Part shown: one piece after another, positions 8,631 through 16,630 of the stretch
Numbering within the stretch: the stretch's first letter is position 1
Layout of the letters: each line of letters starts with the position of its first letter
Origin: Polaribacter sp. IC066
GTDB lineage: Bacteria > Bacteroidota > Bacteroidia > Flavobacteriales > Flavobacteriaceae
Direction: 5' to 3'
NCBI RefSeq assembly: GCF_007997085.1
Contig: NZ_VORR01000037.1
Coordinates: 1-42,871 of the forward strand
Length of the DNA: 42,871 nt
Translations under genes and position numbers: made by a program
Notes under the pieces: model-generated
Told to the model about the DNA's origin: nothing
What the model saw: the letters and a program-made list of their open reading frames with translations, nothing else
Databases searched by the model: none

Positions 8631-9399
8631 TTTCTGCTTCTTTAACCAATTTATCAATCATCGTTAATTTTGCATTTAAAAAAGAAATATACGCAGCTCT
8701 CATTTCATCAGGCTTTAGAAAATCGCCTTCACTCAATAACCAATCTTCTGGAATTTTAGAAACAATCTCAATAATTGTATTTGCATTAATTTTCTTTTTT
8801 ATTTCATCCGAAGCTTTTTCTAAACAAGTTGCTTTTGATAGAAGAACATGATCTTTTATCAACGGAAAAGTTCTTGTTAAATGATTTTCCCAAGTTGCCC
8901 AATTATGATGAAAATACAAACTTGCACCATTATCAATAATCCACAATTCATTATTCCAATTTAATAAATTGGTGTTTTTCGCAGTTCTATCAATATTACT
9001 AATCAAACTATCTAAAAGTACTACTTTAGATGCGGTTAGTGCATCTACTTTAGAAACTAAAGGATCATAGGTTATAGCACTCGACAAAAAATGCAACCCA
9101 AGATTTAAACCAATACTAAATTTAAGTAAATCTTGAATTTCTTCATCGGGTTCTGTTTTGCTAAAAGAATCGTCTAAATTCATAAAGACCAATTCCGGAA
9201 CTTTTAAACCCATTGCTCTTGCCAATTCGCCACCAATAAATTCTGATATTAATGCTTTTTTGCCTTGACCTGCACCTCTAAACTTTAGCACGTACAAAAA
9301 ACCGTCATCGGCTTTTACAATAGCGGGCAAAGAACCACCTTCTCGCAGGGGTTGTAAATACTGAACCACATTTACGGTTCTAATTTCAATTGTATTCAT
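8620..9399 (-). CDS. HipA-like kinase domain protein
   Basis: A 259-residue protein of the HipA-like kinase superfamily. The N-terminal lobe has IVKADDGFLYVLKFRG, in which the second Lys is the expected ATP-contacting residue. The catalytic block DSLISNIDRTAKNTNLL, then LWIIDNGASLYFHH, matches the HipA-type catalytic loop (N.DR...N) and the metal-binding DNG. It is shorter than HipA toxin (about 440 residues) and lacks the HipA N-terminal subdomain. Family members pair with DUF3037 proteins, as here with an 11-bp overlap. An XRE regulator lies 150 bp upstream on the same strand, recalling hipBA organisation, though the two may be unrelated. Substrate unknown; toxin activity is not shown. Confidence 0.78.
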   Translation of the reverse strand: MNTIEIRTVNVVQYLQPLREGGSLPAIVKADDGFLYVLKFRGAGQGKKALISEFIGGELARAMGLKVPELVFMNLDDSFSKTEPDEEIQDLLKFSIGLNLGLHFLSSAITYDPLVSKVDALTASKVVLLDSLISNIDRTAKNTNLLNWNNELWIIDNGASLYFHHNWATWENHLTRTFPLIKDHVLLSKATCLEKASDEIKKKINANTIIEIVSKIPEDWLLSEGDFLKPDEMRAAYISFLNAKLTMIDKLVKEAENAR

Positions 9400-9549
9400 G
9401 ACTACTAAAATATGATATTTAATTTAGAATTCAAATTTTAAGAAGAAATGAACTTTTAAGGAACATACAATAAGTTGTATTTCTCAAGTATTTTTCATAA
9501 AATTTTAAAAATTATTTTTTATGGCTGATGTTAAACTTCAAACTCAAAA

Positions 9550-9900
9550 CTATTTTTGGTATTCTTCAAAAGTTCCGTCTTTATAGAATACAACAATTCT
9601 TTGAATTTTTTTTTCATCATTTGTTTCAGAGGTAAATAAAGATGGCGCCGAAGCATTCGATTTATTTTCTGCTTTTTTAGGAAAAGAACCTACTCCGTTT
9701 AAGAGCCAGTAAAGATCTACATCTTTAAATTCTGAAATTATTTTTAAAACAAAATCGAGACTTGGTTTATTTCTACCAGACAAAATGTGTGAGATGCTAG
9801 AACGCTGAACACCTATTTTATCTGCGAACATAGATGCTGTTAATTCATTAAAATCCATCACTTTTTTTATCCGCGTTGTAAACTCTAAACTGTTTATCAT
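9550..9900 (-). CDS. XRE-family HTH transcriptional regulator
   Basis: A 116-residue DNA-binding protein. Residues about 8-65 form a Cro/C1-type helix-turn-helix: FTTRIKKVMDFNELTASMFA, then DKIGVQRSSISHILSGRNKP, with SSISHILSGRNKP as recognition-helix region. The tail DVDLYWLLNGVGSFPKK and the C-terminal VVFYKDGTFEEYQ are typical of a conserved flavobacterial XRE family. The gene's own promoter (9921-9950) has a -7 box inside a TTACATTTGTAA palindrome, and more copies of the palindrome lie before the divergent M14 gene, so autorepression and control of the neighbour are likely (inference). ATG start at 9900. Confidence 0.85.
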   Translation of the reverse strand: MINSLEFTTRIKKVMDFNELTASMFADKIGVQRSSISHILSGRNKPSLDFVLKIISEFKDVDLYWLLNGVGSFPKKAENKSNASAPSLFTSETNDEKKIQRIVVFYKDGTFEEYQK

Positions 9901-9917
9901 TGTAAATCGCTATTGAG

Positions 9918-9929
9918 TTACAAATGTAA
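9918..9929. promoter_or_regulatory. Operator palindrome overlapping XRE -7 box
   Basis: TTACAAATGTAA (arms TTACA/TGTAA). Read on the minus strand it is TTACATTTGTAA, whose TACATTTG is the -7 element of the XRE promoter. A protein bound here would block the regulator's own transcription. Confidence 0.65.
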
Positions 9930-9950
9930 ATTAAATTTAAGAAACAGCAA
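9921..9950 (-). promoter_or_regulatory. Promoter of the XRE regulator
   Basis: On the minus strand, TTG (9950-9948), a 19-bp spacer and TACATTTG (9928-9921) match the Bacteroidetes consensus TTG-N17-23-TAnnTTTG. The start codon at 9900 lies 20 bp downstream of the -7 element. Confidence 0.7.
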
Positions 9951-10118
9951 AACAATATCTTTAAAACAGTTATCAACACTTGTTTTTATATTAAACAATA
10001 ACTTTAATTAAAGTGTTTAAAGCGCTCATTTAATTTGATTTAATTGATTTACGTAAGCTCTATTTTAGACTATGCAGAGAATTGTTTTTGATGAAAACAA
10101 ATACAAAGAAAGCAGATG

Positions 10119-10138
10119 TTGTAAATTTACAAAAGTAA
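10119..10138. promoter_or_regulatory. Compound palindrome, probable operator
   Basis: TTGTAAATTTACAA (10119-10132) is a perfect 14-bp palindrome overlapping TTACAAAAGTAA (10127-10138), a wider-spaced version of the TTACA/TGTAA half-sites found nearby. Confidence 0.5.
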
Positions 10139-10160
10139 CAAATAAAGCGTTTTCATTAAT

Positions 10161-10172
10161 TTACATTTGTAA
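10161..10172. promoter_or_regulatory. Operator palindrome TTACATTTGTAA
   Basis: Identical to the XRE-promoter site (9918-9929) read on the other strand; it lies about 75 bp upstream of the predicted M14 transcription start. Confidence 0.6.
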
Positions 10173-10184
10173 CATTTTATTAGT

Positions 10185-10196
10185 TTACAATTGTAA
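10185..10196. promoter_or_regulatory. Operator palindrome TTACAATTGTAA
   Basis: A perfect 12-bp palindrome ending 8 bp before the TTG of the M14 promoter. Its centre is 24 bp from that of the preceding site. The upstream position fits activation or interference with RNA polymerase rather than direct occlusion. Confidence 0.6.
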
Positions 10197-10204
10197 CGTG
10201 CTTG

Positions 10205-10235
10205 TTGGGTACTTGTTTTCAAAAGTGTAGATTTG
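10205..10235 (+). promoter_or_regulatory. Promoter of the M14 peptidase
   Basis: TTG at 10205-10207, a 20-bp spacer and TAGATTTG at 10228-10235 fit the Bacteroidetes promoter consensus. The GTG start at 10257 follows 21 bp later. Confidence 0.7.
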
Positions 10236-10256
10236 TATTTCTAAATAAAAACGTCA

Positions 10257-11315
10257 GTGCAGACTTTATCAACTACCTTTTTAAAAAAATTATTTAAGGA
10301 CCAAAAAGAAACAGCACTCTTTGGCAAGTGGATTACTTTTGATGATATTAAAAACCTCTTTGCAAAACACCAAGCTGTTTTTAAAATTGAACCCCTAGGT
10401 TTGTCAGAAAAACAGCGACCTATATATACCTTAAAAATAGGAACAGGAAAAAAACGCCTATTGATATGGTCTCAAATGCATGGAAATGAAAGTACCGCAA
10501 CAAGAGCTTTATTCGATTTATTTAATTGCTTTTTGAACACGAGCGATGCAATGTTTGAAACAATATTAAAAGAATGTACACTGGTTTTTATTCCGATGTT
10601 AAACCCAGACGGCGCACAAGCATACACAAGAGTAAACGGAAATAATATCGATTTAAACAGAGATGCGGTGCATAGAGTAGCAAAAGAAAGTAAACTATTA
10701 AGGACTGCTTTAGAAGAATTTGATCCTCAATTTTGCTTTAATCTGCACGATCAAAGAACTATTTTTGGTGTAGAAGGTACCAGCAATCCTGCTACGATTT
10801 CTTTTTTAGCACCTTCAGAAGAAGAAACACGAGCGCTTACCAAAGGCAGAAAACAAACGATGGATGTTATTGCTGCGATGCATCTTTTATTACAACAAAT
10901 GATTCCGAATTTTGTCGGCAGATATACAGATGAATTTTATCCGACAGCAACAGGAGATAATTTTCAAAAATTAAGGTATAATACTATTTTAATAGAATCA
11001 GGACATTACCCTGATGATTATCAAAGAGAAGTTACAAGAGAATATACGTTCTACGCTATACTGCAAGGTATATATCATATTGCCACTTCAAGTACTTTTA
11101 ACGCTTATGAAGCGTATTTTAAGATTCCGAACAACGATAAAATATTTTATGATGTCATTCATAGATATACGAATTCTAAAAACGATGTTGCATATCAATA
11201 TATCGATGAAATTATTGACAAAAAAATAGTCTCAAAATTAGTTAAAGTGGATGAATTTGACTTGAAAAACAAAACCGGACATCACGAAATCGTTTTCGAA
11301 ACTGAAAAACATTAA
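10257..11315 (+). CDS. M14 family zinc carboxypeptidase
   Basis: A 352-residue metallocarboxypeptidase. The zinc ligands are H75 and E78 in SQMHGNESTATRA, and H164 in FNLHDQR. The substrate-binding segment GNNIDLNRDA is the conserved N-R region, and E247 in ILIESGHYP is the expected catalytic base. No signal peptide is seen, so a cytosolic role in peptide or cell-wall-peptide trimming is likely (inference). The start is GTG at 10257; no in-frame ATG lies nearby and the promoter at 10205-10235 fits. It is divergent from the XRE regulator and shares its operator-rich spacer, suggesting control by it. An Lrp regulator follows on the same strand with its own promoter. Confidence 0.83.
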   Translation: MQTLSTTFLKKLFKDQKETALFGKWITFDDIKNLFAKHQAVFKIEPLGLSEKQRPIYTLKIGTGKKRLLIWSQMHGNESTATRALFDLFNCFLNTSDAMFETILKECTLVFIPMLNPDGAQAYTRVNGNNIDLNRDAVHRVAKESKLLRTALEEFDPQFCFNLHDQRTIFGVEGTSNPATISFLAPSEEETRALTKGRKQTMDVIAAMHLLLQQMIPNFVGRYTDEFYPTATGDNFQKLRYNTILIESGHYPDDYQREVTREYTFYAILQGIYHIATSSTFNAYEAYFKIPNNDKIFYDVIHRYTNSKNDVAYQYIDEIIDKKIVSKLVKVDEFDLKNKTGHHEIVFETEKH

Positions 11316-11332
11316 ACTTTTCTTACTTTTTA

Positions 11333-11364
11333 TTGTTTTAAATTAAATTAAATGTATAAATTTG
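11333..11364 (+). promoter_or_regulatory. Promoter of the Lrp/AsnC regulator
   Basis: TTG at 11333-11335, a 21-bp spacer and TAAATTTG at 11357-11364 match the Bacteroidetes consensus; ATG follows at 11392. Confidence 0.65.
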
Positions 11365-11391
11365 CTATATTAATTGAATAATACACAATAA

Positions 11392-11871
11392 ATGAAAAAA
11401 TTTATCCTAGACGAAATAGATCATCAGATTTTAGATATCTTAATAGAAAATGCAAGAACACCATTTACAGACATTGCAAAACAACTGTTAGTATCTGCCG
11501 GAACTATACATGTTCGTGTAAAAAAAATGGAAGATGAAGGTATTATTCAAGGCTCTACCTTAACATTAAACTATGAAAAAATGGGCTATTCATTTATAGC
11601 GCATGTTGGTGTTTATCTAGAAAAAACATCGATGACACAGAGTGTAATAGAAAATTTAAGAAAAATACCCAATGTAACTGTAGCTTATGTAACTGCAGGT
11701 AAATACAATATTTTCTGTAAAGTAAGAGCAAAAGGAACGAATGATGCAAAAGATATTATTTATACCATTGATGATGTTCCTGGTGTAAATAGAACAGAAA
11801 CCATGATTGCTTTAGAAGAAAGTATCAACGATAAGAAAAGAATGATGCATGCAATTTTTGCAGAATTATAG
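11392..11871 (+). CDS. Lrp/AsnC family transcriptional regulator
   Basis: A 159-residue feast/famine regulator. Residues 6-60 form the winged HTH (LDEIDHQILDILIENARTPF, then AKQLLVSAGTIHVRVKKMEDEG). The rest is the RAM effector-binding domain (VGVYLEKTSM, VTAGKYNIFCKVRAKG, IDDVPGVNRTETMI). Length is standard. Such proteins form octamers that sense amino acids. It has its own promoter and a strong terminator, so it is monocistronic. Ligand and targets cannot be read from the sequence. Confidence 0.88.
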   Translation: MKKFILDEIDHQILDILIENARTPFTDIAKQLLVSAGTIHVRVKKMEDEGIIQGSTLTLNYEKMGYSFIAHVGVYLEKTSMTQSVIENLRKIPNVTVAYVTAGKYNIFCKVRAKGTNDAKDIIYTIDDVPGVNRTETMIALEESINDKKRMMHAIFAEL

Positions 11872-11891
11872 CAGAATATCAACGAATTTAT

Positions 11892-11929
11892 AAAAAATCC
11901 TCATCACTAAAAATGATGAGGATTTTTTT
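11892..11929 (+). terminator. Intrinsic terminator after the Lrp gene
   Basis: A perfect 15-bp stem (left arm AAAAAATCCTCATCA at 11892-11906, right arm at 11914-11928) with a 7-nt loop ends in a run of T. Its A-rich left base makes it usable from both sides. Confidence 0.9.
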
Positions 11930-11951
11930 ATGGAATAAAATTCTTTAGCTG

Positions 11952-11959
11952 TATGTTTG
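11952..11959 (+). promoter_or_regulatory. Probable -7 element (TATGTTTG)
   Basis: TATGTTTG fits TAnnTTTG and lies 24 bp before the ATG of the E1 dehydrogenase gene; no matching TTG was found at 17-23 bp. Confidence 0.4.
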
Positions 11960-11983
11960 TTATCAGTACGAAATATATAATTT

Positions 11984-13975
11984 ATGTCCTATAAAATTGA
12001 ATATACTGTAAATTCATCAATCGATAATTCTACCTTATTACATCTATACAAAAGAATGCTAAAGCCTCGATTAATAGAGGAAAAGATGCTAATTCTGCTA
12101 CGCCAAGGAAGAATTTCTAAATGGTTCTCGGGCATTGGTCAAGAAGCAATTTCTGTAGGGGTTACCAGCGCTTTAGAAAACGACGAATACATCTTGCCAA
12201 TGCATAGAAATTTAGGGGTTTTTACCACTAGAGATATTCCGTTGTATCGCTTATTTTCTCAATGGCAAGGAAAAATGAACGGTTTTACAAAAGGTAGAGA
12301 TCGAAGCTTCCATTTCGGAACGCAAGAATATAATATTATTGGAATGATTTCTCATTTAGGACCGCAATTAGGCATTGCAGACGGAATTGCATTAGCCAAT
12401 AAATTAAAAAAGAACAATAAAATTTGTGCTGTTTTTACAGGCGAAGGTGGCACGAGTGAAGGAGATTTTCATGAAGCTTTAAACGTAGCCTCTGTTTGGA
12501 GTTTGCCCGTTTTATTCTGTGTTGAAAATAATGGGTACGGATTATCTACCCCAACTTCAGAGCAATTTAATTGTAAAGATATTGCCGATAAAGGGATCGG
12601 TTACGGTATGGAAAGCCATATTATTGATGGCAATAATATTCTTGAAGTATATACCAAAGTAGATGAGATTGCTAAAAGTGTGCGTAAAAATCCTAGACCT
12701 ATCTTATTAGAATTTAAAACGTTTAGAATGCGCGGTCATGAAGAAGCGAGTGGCACAAAATATGTTCCGCAAGACGAACTAGATTTTTGGGCAGCAAAAG
12801 ATCCTTTAGAAAACTTTCAGGAATATTTAAGAAACGAAAATATTCTTACTGAAGAGATTGAATTATCCTACAAAGAAGAAATAGTTCTTGAAATTAATGA
12901 GCATCTTCAAATGGCCTTTGATGAAGAAAAAATTATTCCTAATTTAGAAACAGAATTAAAGGACGTTTATAAAGCATTTAATTATCAAGCAATAGAACCA
13001 TCATCAACCAAAAGTAAAATACGTTTAATCGATGCTATTTCTGATGGATTAAAATTGTCTATGGAAAAACATGATGATTTAATTATTATGGGACAAGATG
13101 TTGCCGAATATGGTGGTGTTTTTAAAATAACAGATGGTTTTGTAGAAAAATTTGGTAAAGAACGCGTAAGAAATACACCTATTTGTGAATCGGCGATAGT
13201 GGCTGCTGCTTATGGTTTGTCGATAAACGGAACAAAATCAGTTGTAGAAATGCAGTTTGCAGATTTTGTATCGTCAGGCTTTAATCCGGTTGTAAATTTA
13301 TTAGCAAAATCTCATTATAGATGGTCTCAAAACGCAGATATTGTAGTACGAATGCCCTGTGGTGCTGGCGTTGGTGCTGGTCCTTTTCATAGTCAGACCA
13401 ATGAAGCTTGGTTTACAAAAACACCAGGTTTAAAGGTGGTATACCCTGCATTTCCACAAGATGCAAAAGGCTTGTTGGCAAGTGCTATTGAAGATCCAAA
13501 CCCTGTGTTGTTTTTTGAACACAAAGGGTTGTATCGATCTATTTATCAAGAGGTTTCTGAAGGATATTTTACTACAGAAATTGGTAAAGCTGCCGTGTTA
13601 AAAGATGGTACTAAAATGACAATTATTAGTTACGGGGCAGCCGTGCATTGGGTTTTAGAATCTCTAGAAAGTTTACCAGAAATTTCTGCAGATGTTATCG
13701 ATTTAAGAACTTTACAACCTTTAGATACAGAAACGATTTATAAATCTGTTAAAAAAACAGGAAAGGTACTTGTTGTGCAAGAGGATTCTCTTTTTGGCGG
13801 AATTGCGAGTGACGTATCTGCATTAATTACAGAAAATTGTTTCGAATTTTTAGACGCCCCCGTAAAAAGAGTGGCAAGTTTAGAAACGCCAATTCCTTTT
13901 CAATCAGATCTAGAACAACAATATTTAGGAAAAACAAACTTAACAAAAGCAATACAAGATTTACAGAATTATTAA
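11984..13975 (+). CDS. 2-oxoacid dehydrogenase E1, fused alpha and beta subunits (branched-chain type)
   Basis: A 663-residue thiamine-diphosphate enzyme, the decarboxylating E1 of a 2-oxoacid dehydrogenase complex; the alpha-beta fusion typical of Bacteroidetes is usually annotated as branched-chain oxoacid dehydrogenase. Residues 1-~330 are the alpha part, with the TPP/Mg motif from G153 (GEGGTSEGDFHEALN, then VENNGYG) and the regulatory-loop-like FRMRGHEEASGTK. Residues about 345-663 are the beta part (IRLIDAISDGLKLSMEKHDD, EYGGVFKITDG, then the C-terminal transketolase domain with VIDLRTLQPLDTETI and VQEDSLFGGIAS). The E2 and E3 subunits are not in the window. ATG at 11984 after a -7-like element. 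The fusion is certain; branched-chain specificity is inference from the family. Confidence 0.87.
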   Translation: MSYKIEYTVNSSIDNSTLLHLYKRMLKPRLIEEKMLILLRQGRISKWFSGIGQEAISVGVTSALENDEYILPMHRNLGVFTTRDIPLYRLFSQWQGKMNGFTKGRDRSFHFGTQEYNIIGMISHLGPQLGIADGIALANKLKKNNKICAVFTGEGGTSEGDFHEALNVASVWSLPVLFCVENNGYGLSTPTSEQFNCKDIADKGIGYGMESHIIDGNNILEVYTKVDEIAKSVRKNPRPILLEFKTFRMRGHEEASGTKYVPQDELDFWAAKDPLENFQEYLRNENILTEEIELSYKEEIVLEINEHLQMAFDEEKIIPNLETELKDVYKAFNYQAIEPSSTKSKIRLIDAISDGLKLSMEKHDDLIIMGQDVAEYGGVFKITDGFVEKFGKERVRNTPICESAIVAAAYGLSINGTKSVVEMQFADFVSSGFNPVVNLLAKSHYRWSQNADIVVRMPCGAGVGAGPFHSQTNEAWFTKTPGLKVVYPAFPQDAKGLLASAIEDPNPVLFFEHKGLYRSIYQEVSEGYFTTEIGKAAVLKDGTKMTIISYGAAVHWVLESLESLPEISADVIDLRTLQPLDTETIYKSVKKTGKVLVVQEDSLFGGIASDVSALITENCFEFLDAPVKRVASLETPIPFQSDLEQQYLGKTNLTKAIQDLQNY

Positions 13976-14010
13976 TTATATTTACTTTTGAATAGTATTA
14001 TTTAAAAAAA

Positions 14011-14673
14011 ATGGACTTTGATAAAGAAAAATATAAGATTTATACCTGGAAAAATTGGATGGTATTGCATTGGATTTTAAATCCAGGGTTAGCTGTTAAC
14101 GAATTAATTTTAGGACAAAGAATTCCGAAAATTAATTTAGAATACAAAATATCTGAAAAATCAAGATTAGAACGAACTTTTGTTCCTTGTCCACATTGCC
14201 ACAAATTACACGATGGCAGAACTTGGTCTACCGAAAATGGCACTGCATTCAAAAATTGGTTTGGTCTTTATTGCACAAATTGCGAAAAAATTATTCCTTG
14301 TTTAATGAATGCTTTTAGCTTTATAATGCTGACAATTACATTTCCAATTTGGGGTTGGTTCAGAAAAAGTTTAAAAGCTAACTGGCTAAAAAAACAACCA
14401 AAAAGATACATAAATATTGATATTAAAATGATACCAAATCCGTATGATAAAAAAAGTTGGATAAAAACTGGGTTAAGTTGGGGAGGATTTATGTTTATAG
14501 TAATATCAATTTTATTTCCTTATTTTGAAAATCAAGAAATAACTCTAAAAAATATATTAATAGGATTGGTACTTTGGACTATTGCAGGACTTGTATTTGG
14601 ATATACCATGAAAATATTTATGAATAAATCAATCAATAAAAAAGGAAAAAACATCGCTACTAGCGATGTATAA
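14011..14673 (+). CDS. Hypothetical zinc-ribbon membrane protein
   Basis: 220 residues, not assigned to a named family. Two CxxC pairs (C60-P-H-C63 and C88-T-N-C91) spaced like a zinc ribbon precede three likely membrane helices (about 98-116, 150-168 and 177-199). The N-terminal part is rich in aromatic residues (YTWKNWMVLHWIL). It starts 35 bp after the E1 gene on the same strand and could be cotranscribed, but the oxidoreductase behind it is also unrelated in function. Function unknown. Confidence 0.6.
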   Translation: MDFDKEKYKIYTWKNWMVLHWILNPGLAVNELILGQRIPKINLEYKISEKSRLERTFVPCPHCHKLHDGRTWSTENGTAFKNWFGLYCTNCEKIIPCLMNAFSFIMLTITFPIWGWFRKSLKANWLKKQPKRYINIDIKMIPNPYDKKSWIKTGLSWGGFMFIVISILFPYFENQEITLKNILIGLVLWTIAGLVFGYTMKIFMNKSINKKGKNIATSDV

Positions 14674-14742
14674 AGTTGCTTTCCAAAGCTTCTGTTCAAG
14701 TTTAATTTATAAAAGTCATTATTGAATAAAATAAAAATATCG

Positions 14743-15750
14743 ATGAATAACAAGCAAATTATTTTTAAAAAACGACCAATTGGTGTGCCAACCGAAGATA
14801 CTTGGCAATTAGAAACAAACCCAGTTCCTGAATTACAAGAAGGAGAAATTTTAGTAGAACAGCATTATATTTCTTTAGATCCGGCAATGCGGGGTTGGAT
14901 GAATGATGCTAAATCTTATATTCCGCCCGTTGCGATTGATGATGTAATGAGAGCTGGTTCTGTTGGTAAAGTGATTAAAAATAATGGAAATCCTAAATTT
15001 GAAATCGGCGATGTAGTAACAAGTTGGGGTGGTGTGCAACAATATGCAATTACAAACGGTGAAAGTTGGTATAAAGTTGATACACGTTTGGCGCCAATGC
15101 CCATGTATATAGGAACTTTAGGAATGCCAGGAATGACTGCTTATTTCGGAATTACCGAAGTTGGTAAAGTAAAAGAAGGTGATATCGTTTTGGTTTCTGG
15201 AGCCGCAGGCGCTGTTGGAAGTGTGGTTGGACAAATTGCGAAAATTAAAGGTTGTACCGTGATAGGTATTGCGGGCGGAAAAGAAAAATGCGATTACTTA
15301 ATAAACGAGTTGGGTTTTGATGCCGCTATCGACTATAAATCAGAAAACATATATTCGGCTTTAAAGGCAAAATGCCCAAAAGGAATTGATATTTATTTTG
15401 ATAATGTTGGCGGAAAAATATTAGATGCAGCGTTAAGTAAATTAAGAATGCATGCTAGAGTTGTAATTTGTGGCGCAATTTCTCAATATAATAACAAATC
15501 TAAAATTGATGGTCCCAGTAATTACTTGTCATTATTAGTAACAAGATCTACCATGCAAGGAATGGTGGTGATGGATTATACAAAAGATTTTGGCATAGCG
15601 GCAAAACAAATGGGAACTTGGATGCAAGAAGGAAAATTAAAATCTAGAGAAGATATTTATGAAGGCATCGAAAACTTTCATGAAACGTATAACAGATTAT
15701 TTTCTGGTGATAAAAATGGAAAGTTAGTTTTAAAAGTAAAAGAAAATTAA
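14743..15750 (+). CDS. NADP-dependent MDR-type oxidoreductase (2-alkenal reductase / CurA-like)
   Basis: A 335-residue medium-chain reductase of the zinc-free leukotriene B4 dehydrogenase / CurA group, which reduces activated C=C bonds of enals and enones with NADPH. Seen: the N-terminal GroES-like half (FKKRPIGVPTEDTWQLE, ISLDPAMRGWM), the Rossmann segment VLVSGAAGAVGSVVGQIAK, and the family blocks DIYFDNVGGKILDA and VVICGAISQYN. Cysteine zinc ligands of true alcohol dehydrogenases are absent. The frame extends upstream to a TTG at 14722, but the ATG at 14743 (MNNKQIIFKKRP) gives the usual family N-terminus. A CPXCG gene follows 3 bp after the stop. Substrate not determinable. Confidence 0.85.
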   Translation: MNNKQIIFKKRPIGVPTEDTWQLETNPVPELQEGEILVEQHYISLDPAMRGWMNDAKSYIPPVAIDDVMRAGSVGKVIKNNGNPKFEIGDVVTSWGGVQQYAITNGESWYKVDTRLAPMPMYIGTLGMPGMTAYFGITEVGKVKEGDIVLVSGAAGAVGSVVGQIAKIKGCTVIGIAGGKEKCDYLINELGFDAAIDYKSENIYSALKAKCPKGIDIYFDNVGGKILDAALSKLRMHARVVICGAISQYNNKSKIDGPSNYLSLLVTRSTMQGMVVMDYTKDFGIAAKQMGTWMQEGKLKSREDIYEGIENFHETYNRLFSGDKNGKLVLKVKEN

Positions 15751-15753
15751 AAG

Positions 15754-15939
15754 GTGGAATTAGAACATTTTTTTCAGTGCCCACATTGTTGGGAAGATAT
15801 TTCGATGATATTAGACACAAGTGTTAGACATCAAACATATATAGAAGATTGTGAAGTTTGTTGCAATCCTATTGAGGTTTCGCCAAGGTTTGAGAATACT
15901 GAACTGATTGGGTTTGATTCTCAATCTATTGAGCAATAG
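15754..15939 (+). CDS. CPXCG motif-containing cysteine-rich protein
   Basis: A 61-residue protein of the Cys_rich_CPXG family. Cysteines C9 and C12 (CPHC) pair with C33 and C36 (CEVCC) as a probable zinc ribbon; note CPHC in place of CPYC. The start is GTG at 15754, 3 bp after the oxidoreductase stop, which implies cotranscription. The family is widespread and uncharacterised. Confidence 0.75.
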   Translation: MELEHFFQCPHCWEDISMILDTSVRHQTYIEDCEVCCNPIEVSPRFENTELIGFDSQSIEQ

Positions 15940-15990
15940 CAATGCATCGTTATAGAGGAAATTATTTTTATGGAGATTTAATATAGATGA

Positions 15991-16370
15991 TATTTATTGT
16001 TTAGAGATTCAAAAGAGTTTTATGGAAGTTCGCAGTGTTTTAATTTACTAGATTTGAGTTGCTACACAAAAATTCACAGAGTTCTAATCTGATAATTTTA
16101 GTATTTATTGTTTGTAGATTTGAAAGAATTTTATGGAAATACGCGGTGATTTAATTTAGTAGATTTTAACTGTAACACAGGTATTCACAGAGTTTTTTCA
16201 CAGAGATTCACAGAGTTTTAATCTGATAATTTTAGTATCTATTGTTAAGGATCTGAAAGAGTTTTTATTGGAATTTGTTATGATTTAATTTGCTGAATTT
16301 GAGCTGTTACACAGAGGTCAACAGGGTTTTTTACAAAGATTCTTTAAGGGTTTTCAGTTGATAAAGGATT
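15991..16370 (+). repeat. Three imperfect tandem repeats of 111-135 bp
   Basis: Units start at 15991, 16102 and 16236, each with a TATTTATTGTT-like (TATCTATTGTT in unit 3) opening. Each proceeds through GAAAGAGTTTTATGG-like, TTTAATTTACTAGATTT-like, CACAGAG-rich and (AATC)TGATAATTTTAG-like blocks. Unit 2 has an extra internal TTCACAGAG duplication absent from unit 1. Part of the motif recurs inverted at about 16571-16590 (TCACTGTGAATCTCTGTG). Confidence 0.75.
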
Positions 16371-16630
16371 GATAATAGAGGAGTATGTTATCTTGTTCAT
16401 TTAAAAAATGGAACGTTTTTTTACAGAAATTTATAACTCTTTACAACTTACGAGTTTGCTAAGAGCTTATTTTTTTTTAAAAATATTATAATAAAATATC
16501 TTCAAAATTTTTGAACTTTTACAAGAAAGACTAATTTTTAAAAAATGCGCTGCGAAACTCCGATTTTTTTTTCACTGTGAATCTCTGTGTACTAATTATT
16601 AAATTATTACTAAAAGTATACGATAAAATT

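Larger units (their letters stand above)
9901..10256. other. Divergent regulatory region, XRE regulator / M14 peptidase
   Basis: The 356-bp spacer contains no gene. It holds one TTACAnnTGTAA palindrome at the regulator side (9918-9929), a compound palindrome at 10119-10138, two more TTACAnnTGTAA copies at 10161-10172 and 10185-10196, and promoters in both directions. Confidence 0.7.

Noticed and set aside
8620..9900. Classical hipBA toxin-antitoxin
   Set aside because: The kinase is much shorter than HipA and pairs with DUF3037; the XRE gene has its own promoter and operators, so only a loose resemblance is claimed.
15991..16370. CRISPR array
   Set aside because: Units are 111-135 bp imperfect tandem repeats without short conserved repeats and unique spacers.
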